Source: Curtobacterium sp. MCLR17_036 (lineage in GTDB: Bacteria; Actinomycetota; Actinomycetes; Actinomycetales; Microbacteriaceae). From it: DNA of 64,000 bases. Positions 14,712 to 22,391 of the stretch are shown piece after piece; within the stretch, counting starts at the first letter, position 1, and each line of letters opens with the position of its first letter. Below the pieces are notes generated by a model. The model was given only the letters and a program-made list of their open reading frames with translations, did no database searches and was not told the DNA's origin. The stretch is taken from positions 1,984,001-2,048,000 of the forward strand of contig NZ_CP126269.1 in assembly GCF_003234445.2 (NCBI RefSeq), read 5' to 3'. Both the position numbers and the translations under genes were made by a program.

Positions 14712-17384
14712 CTAGTGCGCTGCGCTCTCCCAGTTCGGGCCCACGCCGATCGACACGTCCAGCGGGACGGTCAGTTCGGCGGCGGCGCCCATCCGGGTGC
14801 GGAGGATCTCCTCGACGCGCTCCTGCTCGCCGGGCGCGACCTCGAGGATGAGTTCGTCGTGCACCTGGAGCAGCAGGTGGGAGTCGAGGCCCCCGTCGCG
14901 CAGGTCGTCCGCGACGCCGAGCATCGCGATCTTCATGATGTCCGCGGCGGAGCCCTGGATCGGGGCGTTCAGCGCGGCACGCTCGGCGTTCTCGCGCAGC
15001 ACGCGGTTCGGGCTCTTCAGGTCCGGGAACGGGCGGCGGCGCCCGAAGATCGTCTCGGTGTAGCCGTCCTCGCGCGCCTGCTCGACGACGTTGCGCAGGT
15101 AGTCGCGCACCGCGCCGAAGCGGGCGAAGTACTCGGTCATCAGCGTGCGGGCCTCGGACTGCTCGATGCGCAGCTGCTTCGAGAGCCCGAAGGCGCTCAA
15201 CCCGTAGGCCAGGCCGTAGGACATCGCCTTGACCTTCGTGCGCATCTCCGGGGTGACCTCGGACGGGTCGACGCCGAAGACCCGGGCGCCGACGAAACGG
15301 TGCAGGTCCTCGCCCTCGTTGAAGGCCTGGATGAGGCCGGGGTCGCCGGACAGGTGCGCCATGATGCGCATCTCGATCTGCGAGTAGTCGGCGGTGACGA
15401 GCGTCGTGTACGGCTCGGCGACGGCGAACGCCGACCGGATGCGGCGGCCGACGGCGGTCTTCACCGGGATGTTCTGCAGGTTCGGGTCGGTCGACGAGAC
15501 ACGGCCGGTGCTCGTGCCGGTCTGCTCGTAGCGGGTGTGGATGCGACCGTCGACGACCGCGGCGTCGAGCGTGTCGACGATCTGGCGCAGCTTCGTGGCG
15601 TCGCGGTGCTGCAGCAGCAGGCCGAGGAACGGGTGCGGGTGCTGCTCCTGCAGGTCGGCGAGGCTCGCCGCGTCGGTCGAGAAGCCCGTCTTCGTCTTGC
15701 GGGTCTTCGGCATCGCGAGCTCGGTGAACAGGACCTCCTGCAGCTGCTTCGGCGACCCGAGGTTGACCTCGTGGCCGATCTCGGCGAACGCCTGCTGGGC
15801 GAGTTCGGCGGCGCGCTCCCCCAGTTCCTTCGACAGCCCGGTGAGCACCGGGCGGTCGATCCCGACGCCGATGGTCTCCATGCCCGCGAGCACCGAGACG
15901 AGGGGCAGCTCGATGTCGTCGAGCACGGTGAGCGAGGACTCGTCGATGCGGGCGCGCAGCGCGGTCACGACGCGGAGCACGAACCAGGCGTGCACGCCGA
16001 TGTTCACCGGGTCGGTCTCGGGCACGAGCTGGTTCGGGTCGGCGGTGGGGAGTTCCTCGCCGAGCTCCTGGTAGACGAGGTCGGCCAGGGGCTGGCCCTG
16101 CTTGCCGGGGTTGGCGAGCCAGCCCATGATCCGGGCGTCGCCGGCGACGCCGTTCACGGCGATGCCGACCGTGCCGAGGGCCTTGATCGCCGCCTTCGCG
16201 TCGTGGAAGTGCTTCGGGGCGTCGGACGCGAACCAGGCGGTGAGCTGTTCGTAGTCCTTCGCACCGCTGCCACCGGGGACGAGCACGGCGTCGTCGTGGG
16301 TGGCGATGCCGATCGCACTGAGCCGGCCGTCGATGACCTCGACCGCGACGCCGTAGCCGTTCGCCGCCTCGGTCGCGTTGCGGCGCTCGAGCCAGTAGCC
16401 GAGTTCCTCGTCGATGAGGGTCTTGACCGGCGGCGGGGTCGGGGCGCCGTCGTCGACCGAGCCCTCGGCCGCGGTGGCGTCGGACGGTTCACCCGAGCCG
16501 GCGACCTTGAACACGCGGTCGAGCAGGGTGCGGAACTGCAGCTTGGCGAACAGCTCGCGCACCGCGGTCTCGTCGAGGGGACGGAGCGCCACGTCGGCGG
16601 GGCCGACCGGCAGCTCCACGTCGGTGACCAGGCGGTTCAGCCGCCGGTTGCGGACCGCGCGGTCCTTCTGCTCGCGCAGGTTGTTGCCGACGACGCCCTT
16701 GATCTCGTCGGCGTGCTCGAGGACGCCGTCGAGGGAGCCGTACTGGGTGACCCACTTCACGGCGGTCTTCTCGCCGACCTTGTCGATGCCGATGAGGTTG
16801 TCGCTCGTCTCGCCGACGAGTGCGGCGATGTCGGGGTACTGGTGCGGCTCGATGCCGTACCGCTCGTACACCTTGTCGCGGTCGTAGCGGGTGAGCTCGG
16901 ACACCCCGCGGACCGACGGGTAGAGCAGCGTGACGTCGTCGTTCACGAGCTGGATCGAGTCACGGTCGCCGGAGACGACGTAGACCTGGAAGCCCTGGGC
17001 GGCACCCTGCGACGAGAGGGTCGCGAGGATGTCGTCGGCCTCGTAGTCCTCCTTCGTCACGGTGGTGATGCCCATCGCCTCGAGCGCCTGCTGGAGCAGC
17101 GGGATCTGGCCCTTGAACTCGGCCGGGGTCTCCGAGCGGGTGCCCTTGTACTCGGCGTACTCCCGCGTGCGGAAGGAGAAGCGGGAGATGTCGAACGCGA
17201 CCGCGAGGTGCGTCGGCTTCTCGCGCTGCAGGAGCATGAGCAGCATCGAGATGAAGCCGTGGATGGCGTTCGTGTGCTGCCCGTCACGGTTGACGAAGCT
17301 GTCCACCGGCAGTGCGTAGAAGGCCCGGAAGGCGAGCGAATGGCCGTCGATGACCATGAGGGTAGGCTTTGCGGAGTCCGACAC
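14712..17384 (-). CDS. polA: DNA polymerase I
   Basis: PolA fills repair gaps and removes RNA primers. The N-terminal 5' nuclease domain (about residues 1-300) is intact (LMVIDGHSLAFRAFY, YEADDILATL, SGDRDSIQLV). The middle domain is degenerate and lacks the DxE proofreading motif. The polymerase domain has motif A (DYSQIEMRIMAHLSGDP), the O-helix KVKAMSYGLAYGLSAFG and motif C (LLQVHDELILEV). The O-helix carries tyrosine where E. coli has Phe762, the residue linked to weak discrimination against dideoxynucleotides; mycobacterial PolA is similar. Length is 890 aa. The GTG start follows a TAGGCT box by 6 bases, which predicts a leaderless mRNA. Confidence 0.97.
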   Translation of the reverse strand: MSDSAKPTLMVIDGHSLAFRAFYALPVDSFVNRDGQHTNAIHGFISMLLMLLQREKPTHLAVAFDISRFSFRTREYAEYKGTRSETPAEFKGQIPLLQQALEAMGITTVTKEDYEADDILATLSSQGAAQGFQVYVVSGDRDSIQLVNDDVTLLYPSVRGVSELTRYDRDKVYERYGIEPHQYPDIAALVGETSDNLIGIDKVGEKTAVKWVTQYGSLDGVLEHADEIKGVVGNNLREQKDRAVRNRRLNRLVTDVELPVGPADVALRPLDETAVRELFAKLQFRTLLDRVFKVAGSGEPSDATAAEGSVDDGAPTPPPVKTLIDEELGYWLERRNATEAANGYGVAVEVIDGRLSAIGIATHDDAVLVPGGSGAKDYEQLTAWFASDAPKHFHDAKAAIKALGTVGIAVNGVAGDARIMGWLANPGKQGQPLADLVYQELGEELPTADPNQLVPETDPVNIGVHAWFVLRVVTALRARIDESSLTVLDDIELPLVSVLAGMETIGVGIDRPVLTGLSKELGERAAELAQQAFAEIGHEVNLGSPKQLQEVLFTELAMPKTRKTKTGFSTDAASLADLQEQHPHPFLGLLLQHRDATKLRQIVDTLDAAVVDGRIHTRYEQTGTSTGRVSSTDPNLQNIPVKTAVGRRIRSAFAVAEPYTTLVTADYSQIEMRIMAHLSGDPGLIQAFNEGEDLHRFVGARVFGVDPSEVTPEMRTKVKAMSYGLAYGLSAFGLSKQLRIEQSEARTLMTEYFARFGAVRDYLRNVVEQAREDGYTETIFGRRRPFPDLKSPNRVLRENAERAALNAPIQGSAADIMKIAMLGVADDLRDGGLDSHLLLQVHDELILEVAPGEQERVEEILRTRMGAAAELTVPLDVSIGVGPNWESAAH

Positions 17385-17390
17385 CCGGAC

Positions 17391-17396
17391 AGCCTA
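17391..17396 (-). promoter_or_regulatory. Probable -10 box of a leaderless polA promoter
   Basis: TAGGCT on the minus strand ends 6 bases before the GTG start of polA. No Shine-Dalgarno sequence is present in between. The divergent thioesterase gene starts 32 bp away, so the two promoters must be closely packed. Confidence 0.55.
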
Positions 17397-17427
17397 CCGA
17401 CGCCATCCGACACGGGAGTCCGACCAC

Positions 17428-17853
17428 GTGACCGACGAAGCGACCACCAGCACCGGCGTCGACGAGCGGCTCACCGAGCGGGGTGTCGGCGAGCTGGCCG
17501 AGAAGATGGGCATGGTCATCACCGAGCTCAGCGCCGAGCGTGCGGTGGGCACGATCCCGGTCGAGGGCAACCGGCAACCGGTCGGTCTGCTGCACGGGGG
17601 CGCGTACGTCGTGCTCGCCGAGAGCCTCGGGTCGATGGCGGCGAACGTGCACGCCGGTCCCGGCCGCTACGCCGTCGGCATCGAGCTGAGCGCCTCGCAC
17701 TCGCGCAGCGCCACGAGCGGCACCGTCACCGGCACCTGCACCGCGATACACCTCGGCGGTACGCTCACCACGCACGAGATCGTCCTCACCGACGACCAGG
17801 GCCGACGGTGCTCGACGGTGCGCATCACGAACATGATCCGCGAGCGGCGCTGA
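17428..17853 (+). CDS. PaaI-family hotdog-fold thioesterase
   Basis: This 141-aa protein is a single hotdog-fold acyl-CoA thioesterase of the PaaI/menI-like group. The family signature is VGLLHGGAYVVLAESLGSMA: HGG forms the turn into the central helix and the glutamate of AES is the likely catalytic residue. The C-terminal strands TGTCTAIHLGGTLTTHEIVL fit the fold. The frame is open upstream, but the GTG at residue VTDEATTS has a GGGAG box 7-12 bases before it and matches the family start. The order polA-thioesterase-pdtaR is also found in mycobacteria. The substrate may be an aromatic or 1,4-dihydroxy-2-naphthoyl CoA ester, which cannot be told from the sequence. Confidence 0.88.
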   Translation: MTDEATTSTGVDERLTERGVGELAEKMGMVITELSAERAVGTIPVEGNRQPVGLLHGGAYVVLAESLGSMAANVHAGPGRYAVGIELSASHSRSATSGTVTGTCTAIHLGGTLTTHEIVLTDDQGRRCSTVRITNMIRERR

Positions 17854-17891
17854 CCCTCGGACCGCGCTGATCACCGCGCCGTGCCGGCGTG

Positions 17892-18362
17892 TCAGTCCTC
17901 GGGCGGACGCTGCAGCAGCAGGCGAGCGTCCCCGAAGCCGAGCCGCCGGTAGAGCCGCTCCCCGTCGACGCTCGAGTGCACGCTCGTCCGCTCGACACCG
18001 AGGTCGTCGGTGACGTCGAGCAGTGCGGTGACGAGCCGCCCGGCGACGCCGGCACCGCGAAGGTCCGGGTGCACGTAGACCGTCTGCACGTCCGCGGTCA
18101 GCCGTCGCCCCGGGTGGTCGGGCGTCGGAGGGCGCGACACGAGGGCGAGCCACGCCATCCCGAGCACGACGCCGTCACGCTCGGCCACCACGCACCGGTG
18201 GGTGTCCGGGTTCGCCGCAGCGAACGCGACCATCGCCTCGCGGTACGCGGCGGGCGTCGCCGCCGGCACCGCCCCGCCCTCGTCGACGCTCCACCGCCAG
18301 CGCAGGTCGGCCACCGCAGGCATGTCGTCAGGCCGGGAGGCCCGGATCACCACGTCGTCCAC
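17892..18362 (-). CDS. GNAT family N-acetyltransferase
   Basis: The 156-aa protein has the GNAT fold: IRASRPDDMPAVADLR at the N-terminus, the central strand ADVQTVYVHPDLRGAGVAGRL with the acetyl-CoA pyrophosphate-binding R/Q-x-x-G-x-G/A segment (RGAGVAG), and the C-terminal YRRLGF motif. The substrate is unknown. It converges with the thioesterase gene with a gap of 38 bp and starts at a GTG preceded by GGAG. Confidence 0.85.
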   Translation of the reverse strand: MDDVVIRASRPDDMPAVADLRWRWSVDEGGAVPAATPAAYREAMVAFAAANPDTHRCVVAERDGVVLGMAWLALVSRPPTPDHPGRRLTADVQTVYVHPDLRGAGVAGRLVTALLDVTDDLGVERTSVHSSVDGERLYRRLGFGDARLLLQRPPED

Positions 18363-18408
18363 CGCTCCAGCCTGCCAGGTGGCCGGCTCTCGTGCCCCGG
18401 ACGTGCAG

Positions 18409-18439
18409 CAGCGCCGCCGGACCGGGTCCGACGGCGCTG
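18409..18439 (-). terminator. Terminator hairpin after pdtaR
   Basis: An outer 8-bp stem (CAGCGCCG/CGGCGCTG) and an inner CGGACC/GGTCCG stem, separated by one mismatch, form a stable hairpin about 20 bases beyond the pdtaR stop codon. Confidence 0.65.
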
Positions 18440-18458
18440 GCGTGAGCGACGGTGTCGC

Positions 18459-19064
18459 CTACTTCTTGGCGCTGAGCTGCTCGATGATCGCCTTGGCGAC
18501 GTCGTGCATGGTCAGGCGGCGGTCCATCGAGGCCTTCTGGATCCAGCGGAACGCCTCGGGCTCGGTGAGACCCATCTTCTCGTTGAGCAGGCCCTTGGCG
18601 CGGTCGACGAGCTTGCGGGTCTCGAAGCGCTCGACGAGGTCGGCGACCTCGGCCTCGAGCGTGATGATCTGCTGGTACCGCGAGAGGGCGATCTCGATCG
18701 CGGGGAGCAGGTCGTTCGGGGTGAAGGGCTTGACCACGTAGGCGAGGGCGCCGGCCTCGGTCGCACGCTCGACGAGGTCCTTCTGGCTGAAGGCGGTGAG
18801 CAGGACCACGGGGGCGATGTGGTTCTTCGAGAGCTTCTCGGCCGCGGAGATGCCGTCGAGCTGCGGCATCTTGACGTCCATCACGACGAGGTCGGGGCGG
18901 AGGTCGGTCGCGAGCTGCACCGCGGTCTCGCCGTCACCGGCTTCGCCGACGACGTCGAACCCGTTGTCGCGGAGGATCTCCACGATGTCGAGGCGGATGA
19001 GCGACTCGTCCTCAGCGACGACGACGCGACGGGGTGCGGTTGCTGTTGCTTCTGAGTCACTCAC
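18459..19064 (-). CDS. pdtaR: ANTAR-domain response regulator PdtaR
   Basis: PdtaR is an RNA-binding antiterminator regulator paired in mycobacteria with the sensor kinase PdtaS. The receiver domain has the acidic pair EDES, phospho-acceptor aspartate in VVMDVKMPQLDG (about residue 63), LTAFS and YVVKPF. The C-terminal ANTAR domain (VERFETRKLVDRAKGLL, then LTEPEAFRWIQKAS) binds paired RNA hexaloops. The 201-aa length matches the family (Rv1626). It is monocistronic: a hairpin follows and a TAGGCT box lies 7 bases before its GTG start, which suggests a leaderless transcript. The partner kinase is not in this window. Confidence 0.93.
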   Translation of the reverse strand: MSDSEATATAPRRVVVAEDESLIRLDIVEILRDNGFDVVGEAGDGETAVQLATDLRPDLVVMDVKMPQLDGISAAEKLSKNHIAPVVLLTAFSQKDLVERATEAGALAYVVKPFTPNDLLPAIEIALSRYQQIITLEAEVADLVERFETRKLVDRAKGLLNEKMGLTEPEAFRWIQKASMDRRLTMHDVAKAIIEQLSAKK

Positions 19065-19071
19065 GGAGGAG

Positions 19072-19077
19072 AGCCTA
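19072..19077 (-). promoter_or_regulatory. Probable -10 box of a leaderless pdtaR promoter
   Basis: TAGGCT on the minus strand, with TCGGCA 17 bp upstream as a 4/6 match to TTGACA, is followed after 7 bases by the GTG start. The intervening CTCCTCC cannot serve as a ribosome binding site. Confidence 0.55.
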
Positions 19078-19179
19078 CTAGACGGCGGAAGTGGTGCCGA
19101 TCAGGGAGTTGCGCGCCGCGCGTGCCTGTGCGGTTCCACAGCGCGCCTGCCCGATCCAGGACGCCGTGGACGGTGCTTG

Positions 19180-19261
19180 TACGAGTGGCGGGACTTGAAC
19201 CCGCACGCCGTGAGGCAGAGCATTTTGAGTGCCCCGTGTCTGCCGATTCCACCACACTCGC
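19180..19261 (-). tRNA. tRNA-Leu (anticodon CAA)
   Basis: The minus strand folds as an 82-nt class II tRNA. The acceptor stem pairs GCGAGTG with CACTCGT, the anticodon stem GGGCA/TGCTC closes the loop CTCAAAA with anticodon CAA (reads UUG), a variable arm GCC-TCAC-GGC follows, and the T arm is GCGGGTTCAAGTCCCGC. The discriminator is A, as expected for leucine, and CCA is not encoded. The first acceptor pair is G1:U72, a wobble where G:C is usual. It lies between pdtaR and the two-component system genes. Confidence 0.95.
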
Positions 19262-19273
19262 GAGGGCTCCAGG

Positions 19274-20806
19274 CTAGCAGGACCCGGGTACCGTCCCGAT
19301 CCCGGTCCTGGTCGCGGGCGCGGACGAGGTCGGCAGCGCCAGCTCGAACACCGCACCCCCGGGCGCCGCTCCGCCCGCGGCCTCCACGTACCGCAGGGTG
19401 CCGCCGTGCGCCTCGGCGATCCCCCGCGCGATGGGCAGCCCGAGCCCGGCGCCGCCCGTCCGGGCGTCGCGCGACGCCTCGAGCCGAACGAGCCGGTCGA
19501 AGACCCGCTCGCGGTCGGCCGGCGGGATGCCGGGGCCGTCGTCCGCGACGCGGACCGCGGCCTCGCGCCCGCGGTCCTCGAGCGTGATGACGACGGTGCC
19601 CCGACCGCCGGTGGCGCGTGCGGCGTTGTCGACCAGGTTGCCGACGACCTGGGCCAGCCGCTCGGCGTCGACGGTCGCCGGGACCGGGCCGTCGGGGACC
19701 GCGACGCGCAGGTCGACGGACGGCAGCCGCAGACGGAGCCGGTCCCCCTCGGCGACGAGCACCGCGCCGAGGTCGACCGAGCGCCGGTCGAGCTCGATGC
19801 CGCGGTCGAGCCGGGCCATCGTGAGCATGTCGTCGACGAGCCGTGCGGCCCGGTCCGCCTGACGCACGACGTGCACCGCCAGGGCCTCGCGGGTCGCGTC
19901 GTCGCCCCCGCCGCGCACGAGCGTGTCCGCCGCGGCACGGACGCCGGCGACCGGCGTGCGGAGTTCGTGCGCGGCGTCGGACAGGAACGAGCGGACCCGG
20001 GCCTCGGCGGCGACCGCGTCGTGCTCGGCCCCCTCGACGGCGTCGAGCATCTCGTCCATCGCGACGGCGACCCGGCCGATCTCGGTGTCCCGGCGCGAGG
20101 GGCGCAGGCGACGCCCACGGTCGCCCGCTGCGATCGACCGTGCCGTGGTGGTCATGACGTCGAGGGGCCGCAGCGACCGGCGGACGACGAGCACCACGCC
20201 GACGACCGCCACGCCCAGGAAGACCGCCGAGGCACCGCCCATCACCCACCCGAGCTGCACGAGCGTGTCCTGGACGTCCCGCGTGCCGGTCGTCAGCGTG
20301 ATCCGCGTGCCGTCGTCGAGCCGGCTGACCAGGGTGAGCACGCCGTCGTCCTCCCGCAGCTGCGACGAGGTGACCGTCCGGCCCCCGTCGGAACCGGTCG
20401 ACGCCGACGGGGACGCCGAGGGCGAGGCCGAGGCGTCCGTCCCGGGGCGCCGGGCCGGACCGGGGACCGGGAGCGCAGCCGGATCCGGTGGACCGGAGCG
20501 CAGTTCGTCCGGGGTCGGGCCGGCCTCGACCGCGGCGCCGTCGGGTTGCACGATCCGGACCGACAGGCCCTGTGCGGAGAGCCGGTCCGCGAGGTCCTCG
20601 GCGTCGACCGTGCCGACGAGCGCCGCGGCCGCCGAGGCCCGGTCGCGGAGCCGGTCCTCGACCTGGGCACGGAGACGGACCCCGAGCAGCGCCTCCACCG
20701 CGACCGCGAGGCCGGCGAGCAGGACCGCGAGCAAGACCACGGTGGCGACGACGGTCCGCAGTCGCAACGAGGTCGTGCGGAGGCCGCCGGTCCGTCCGTC
20801 GCTCAC
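19274..20806 (-). CDS. Two-component sensor histidine kinase (HAMP, HisKA, HATPase)
   Basis: The 510-aa kinase has an N-terminal membrane helix (VVATVVLLAVLLAGLAVAVEA), an extracytoplasmic sensor region of about 150 residues with a Ser/Ala/Pro-rich stretch, a second helix (VFLGVAVVGVVLVV), a HAMP linker, the H-box LSDAAHELRTPVAGVRA, the N-box NLVDNAARA, G1 ADDGPGIP and G2 GGAGLGLPIARG. It should autophosphorylate on the H-box histidine and pass the phosphate to the adjacent regulator. I chose the GTG that overlaps the regulator's stop as GTGA; the 47 codons of open frame before it lie inside the regulator gene and are Arg/Pro-rich. The signal is unknown. Confidence 0.92.
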   Translation of the reverse strand: MSDGRTGGLRTTSLRLRTVVATVVLLAVLLAGLAVAVEALLGVRLRAQVEDRLRDRASAAAALVGTVDAEDLADRLSAQGLSVRIVQPDGAAVEAGPTPDELRSGPPDPAALPVPGPARRPGTDASASPSASPSASTGSDGGRTVTSSQLREDDGVLTLVSRLDDGTRITLTTGTRDVQDTLVQLGWVMGGASAVFLGVAVVGVVLVVRRSLRPLDVMTTTARSIAAGDRGRRLRPSRRDTEIGRVAVAMDEMLDAVEGAEHDAVAAEARVRSFLSDAAHELRTPVAGVRAAADTLVRGGGDDATREALAVHVVRQADRAARLVDDMLTMARLDRGIELDRRSVDLGAVLVAEGDRLRLRLPSVDLRVAVPDGPVPATVDAERLAQVVGNLVDNAARATGGRGTVVITLEDRGREAAVRVADDGPGIPPADRERVFDRLVRLEASRDARTGGAGLGLPIARGIAEAHGGTLRYVEAAGGAAPGGAVFELALPTSSAPATRTGIGTVPGSC

Positions 20807-21495
20807 GCCGGCGTCCGGTCGTCGCTGAGCCGGTAGCCGAGGCCCCGGACGGTGTGCACGAGCCGGGGACCGTGCGCCTCCATCTTCCGGCGGAGCGCGC
20901 TGAGGTGCACCTCGACCACGTTCGCCGCGACCTCCTCGTACCCCCACACCTGCGTCGTGATCTGCGCCTTCGAGACCGTCCGGCCGCGGCTCTCGGCCAG
21001 GAAGCGCAGGAGGCGGAACTCCGTCGCGGTGAGCTCGAGCCGGACACCCGCGCGGTGCGCCGTCGCGGCCTCGGGGTCCACGACGAGGTCGGCGACCTCG
21101 ACCACCGACGGAATCCGACCGCGGCGCCGGCGCACCGCCGTGACGCGGGCGACGAGCTCGGCCATCGCGAAGGGCTTCACCACGTAGTCGTCCGCGCCCT
21201 CGGCGAACCCCCGCAGCCGTTCGTCGAGTTCGTCGCGGGCGGTCATCATCACGACCGCCGCGTCGGAGGCCGACCGGATGCGCCCGGCGAGCAGGATGCC
21301 GCTCGGTCCGGGCATCATCCAGTCGAGCAGGACCAGGTCGGGGGCTGCGCGACGGAGGTCCTCGAGGACGGCGCGACCGTCGGGGGCCTCGGCGACGAGG
21401 AACCCCTCGGCACGGAGGGTCGTCGCGACGGCGGTGCGGATGGAGTCGTCGTCGTCGACCACGAGGACGCGGGCAGGAGCAGGCACGGCGGACAC
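20803..21495 (-). CDS. OmpR/PhoB-type response regulator
   Basis: The 230-aa regulator has a receiver domain (acidic cluster DDDDS, phospho-acceptor in VLLDWMMPGPSG, MMTARDE, YVVKPF) and a C-terminal winged helix (LTATEFRLLRFLAE, then TTQVWGY, then VEVHLSALRRKME and VRGLGYRL). It is coupled to the kinase gene by a 4-base GTGA overlap. An 8-bp direct repeat with 11-bp periodicity lies about 50-70 bp upstream of its start, in the gap shared with the divergent repeat-protein gene, and is the obvious candidate binding site for autoregulation and for control of that neighbour. Confidence 0.93.
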   Translation of the reverse strand: MSAVPAPARVLVVDDDDSIRTAVATTLRAEGFLVAEAPDGRAVLEDLRRAAPDLVLLDWMMPGPSGILLAGRIRSASDAAVVMMTARDELDERLRGFAEGADDYVVKPFAMAELVARVTAVRRRRGRIPSVVEVADLVVDPEAATAHRAGVRLELTATEFRLLRFLAESRGRTVSKAQITTQVWGYEEVAANVVEVHLSALRRKMEAHGPRLVHTVRGLGYRLSDDRTPA

Positions 21496-21546
21496 GGTAG
21501 GGCCTGCCGTCGGGTACGGAGCCTGGAGGACGCTGGAGAACCCCTG

Positions 21547-21565
21547 TGCTTCAGGTCTGCTTCAG
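21547..21565. promoter_or_regulatory. Direct-repeat box, likely operator of the adjacent OmpR-type regulator
   Basis: TGCTTCAG occurs twice with 3 bases between copies, giving an 11-bp period that puts both half-sites on the same face of the DNA. That is the typical layout of OmpR/PhoP-class binding sites. It lies between the divergent regulator gene and the proline-rich repeat-protein gene. Confidence 0.6.
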
Positions 21566-21636
21566 ATTCGGACTCGAGCGTCGTCCTCGTCGGTGGACCA
21601 CACGGCCCACCTCCGACCCGAACAGGAGACACCACC

Positions 21637-22245
21637 ATGCACGACGAACGAGACGACGAGACGCCGGGGACGACGGGGACGACGGGGACGCGCCGCCGGG
21701 CGGTGCTGCGGCGGGTGGGCGTCGGAGCGGCGGCGGCAGCGGTCCTCGTGCTCGGCGGCGTCGGCGTCAGCGCCGCCACCGCTGCGACGGGCGGGGCCAC
21801 CGCCGGGCCCTCGGCGGCCGCGAGCAGCGGGCCGAGCGACGCGCCGGGCGACGACGCCACCGTGGTCCCCGGGCCGGCCGGACCCGCCGACGGAGCGACG
21901 CCCGTCCCCGGGCCGGCCGGACCCGACGCAGCAGCACCCGGGTGCGCCGCACTGCCGGGCGCCGGCGGCGGTGACGGTGACGGTGACGGGAAGACCCCGG
22001 CACCGCCGGCACCGCCGAAGCAGGGCGACACCCCGAAGCCGCCCGAGCAGGGCGACGCACCGAAGCCGCCCAAGCAGGGCGACGCACCGGCACCGCCGAA
22101 GCAGGGCGACGCACCGAAGCCGCCCAAGCAGGGCGACACCCCGAAGCCGCCCAAGCAGGGCGACGCTCCCGCCGCACCGACGCCGGGCCGTCCCGACGCG
22201 TCGGCGACCGCGACCCCGCAGCCCGGCTCGGGCTCGGGCTCCTGA
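21637..22245 (+). CDS. Exported or membrane-anchored protein with PPKQGD repeats
   Basis: I do not recognise a named family. The 202-aa protein starts with an Arg-rich n-region (TGTRRRAVLRRVG), then one hydrophobic segment (AAAAAVLVLGGVGVSAATAA), so it is secreted or anchored by its signal. The rest is Ala/Gly/Pro-rich, with two PGPAGPxxAxP segments and then six 9-residue repeats of the type PPKQGD-(A/T)-P-(K/A), ending in a flexible Ser/Gly tail. Such regions are usually extended and can span or bind the cell wall. A good AGGAG box lies 8 bases before the ATG. It is divergent from the two-component system and is probably one of its targets. No catalytic domain is visible. Confidence 0.75.
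   Translation: MHDERDDETPGTTGTTGTRRRAVLRRVGVGAAAAAVLVLGGVGVSAATAATGGATAGPSAAASSGPSDAPGDDATVVPGPAGPADGATPVPGPAGPDAAAPGCAALPGAGGGDGDGDGKTPAPPAPPKQGDTPKPPEQGDAPKPPKQGDAPAPPKQGDAPKPPKQGDTPKPPKQGDAPAAPTPGRPDASATATPQPGSGSGS
22012..22173 (+). repeat. 27-bp tandem repeat encoding PPKQGD units
   Basis: Six consecutive 27-bp units (CCGCC-C/G-AAGCAGGGCGAC core) encode the nonapeptide PPKQGDxPx. The second unit has Glu in place of Lys. High identity between units suggests recent expansion by slippage. Confidence 0.9.
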
Positions 22246-22270
22246 CGTCGGGGCCGGGTGGCACCGGGCG

Positions 22271-22286
22271 CGACCCGAGCGGGTCG
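22271..22286 (+). terminator. Possible weak terminator hairpin after the PPKQGD gene
   Basis: CGACCC and GGGTCG pair around GAGC about 25 bases beyond the stop codon. The stem is short and has no T-run, so it may not act alone. Confidence 0.3.
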
Positions 22287-22391
22287 TGCACCCCGTGCCT
22301 CCCGGCCGCTGCGTCGGCACGGACGGAACCCGAGTCGCCCGCTGCCGGGTAGCGTCGTGGACGTCAGCGGTCAGATCAGCAAGGAGTGCTC

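Noticed and set aside
12726..17870. A 1714-codon plus-strand open frame
   Set aside because: Antisense to DUF885 and polA and of low complexity; it runs through the polA terminator hairpin and the intergenic repeats. A GC shadow.
19274..20947. An earlier start for the histidine kinase
   Set aside because: The extra 47 codons lie within the response-regulator gene and are Arg/Pro-rich. The GTGA overlap gives a standard coupled start.
20488..21636. Upstream part of the long plus-strand frame ending at 22245
   Set aside because: It is antisense to the two-component genes; the exported protein begins at the ATG with an AGGAG box at 21624.
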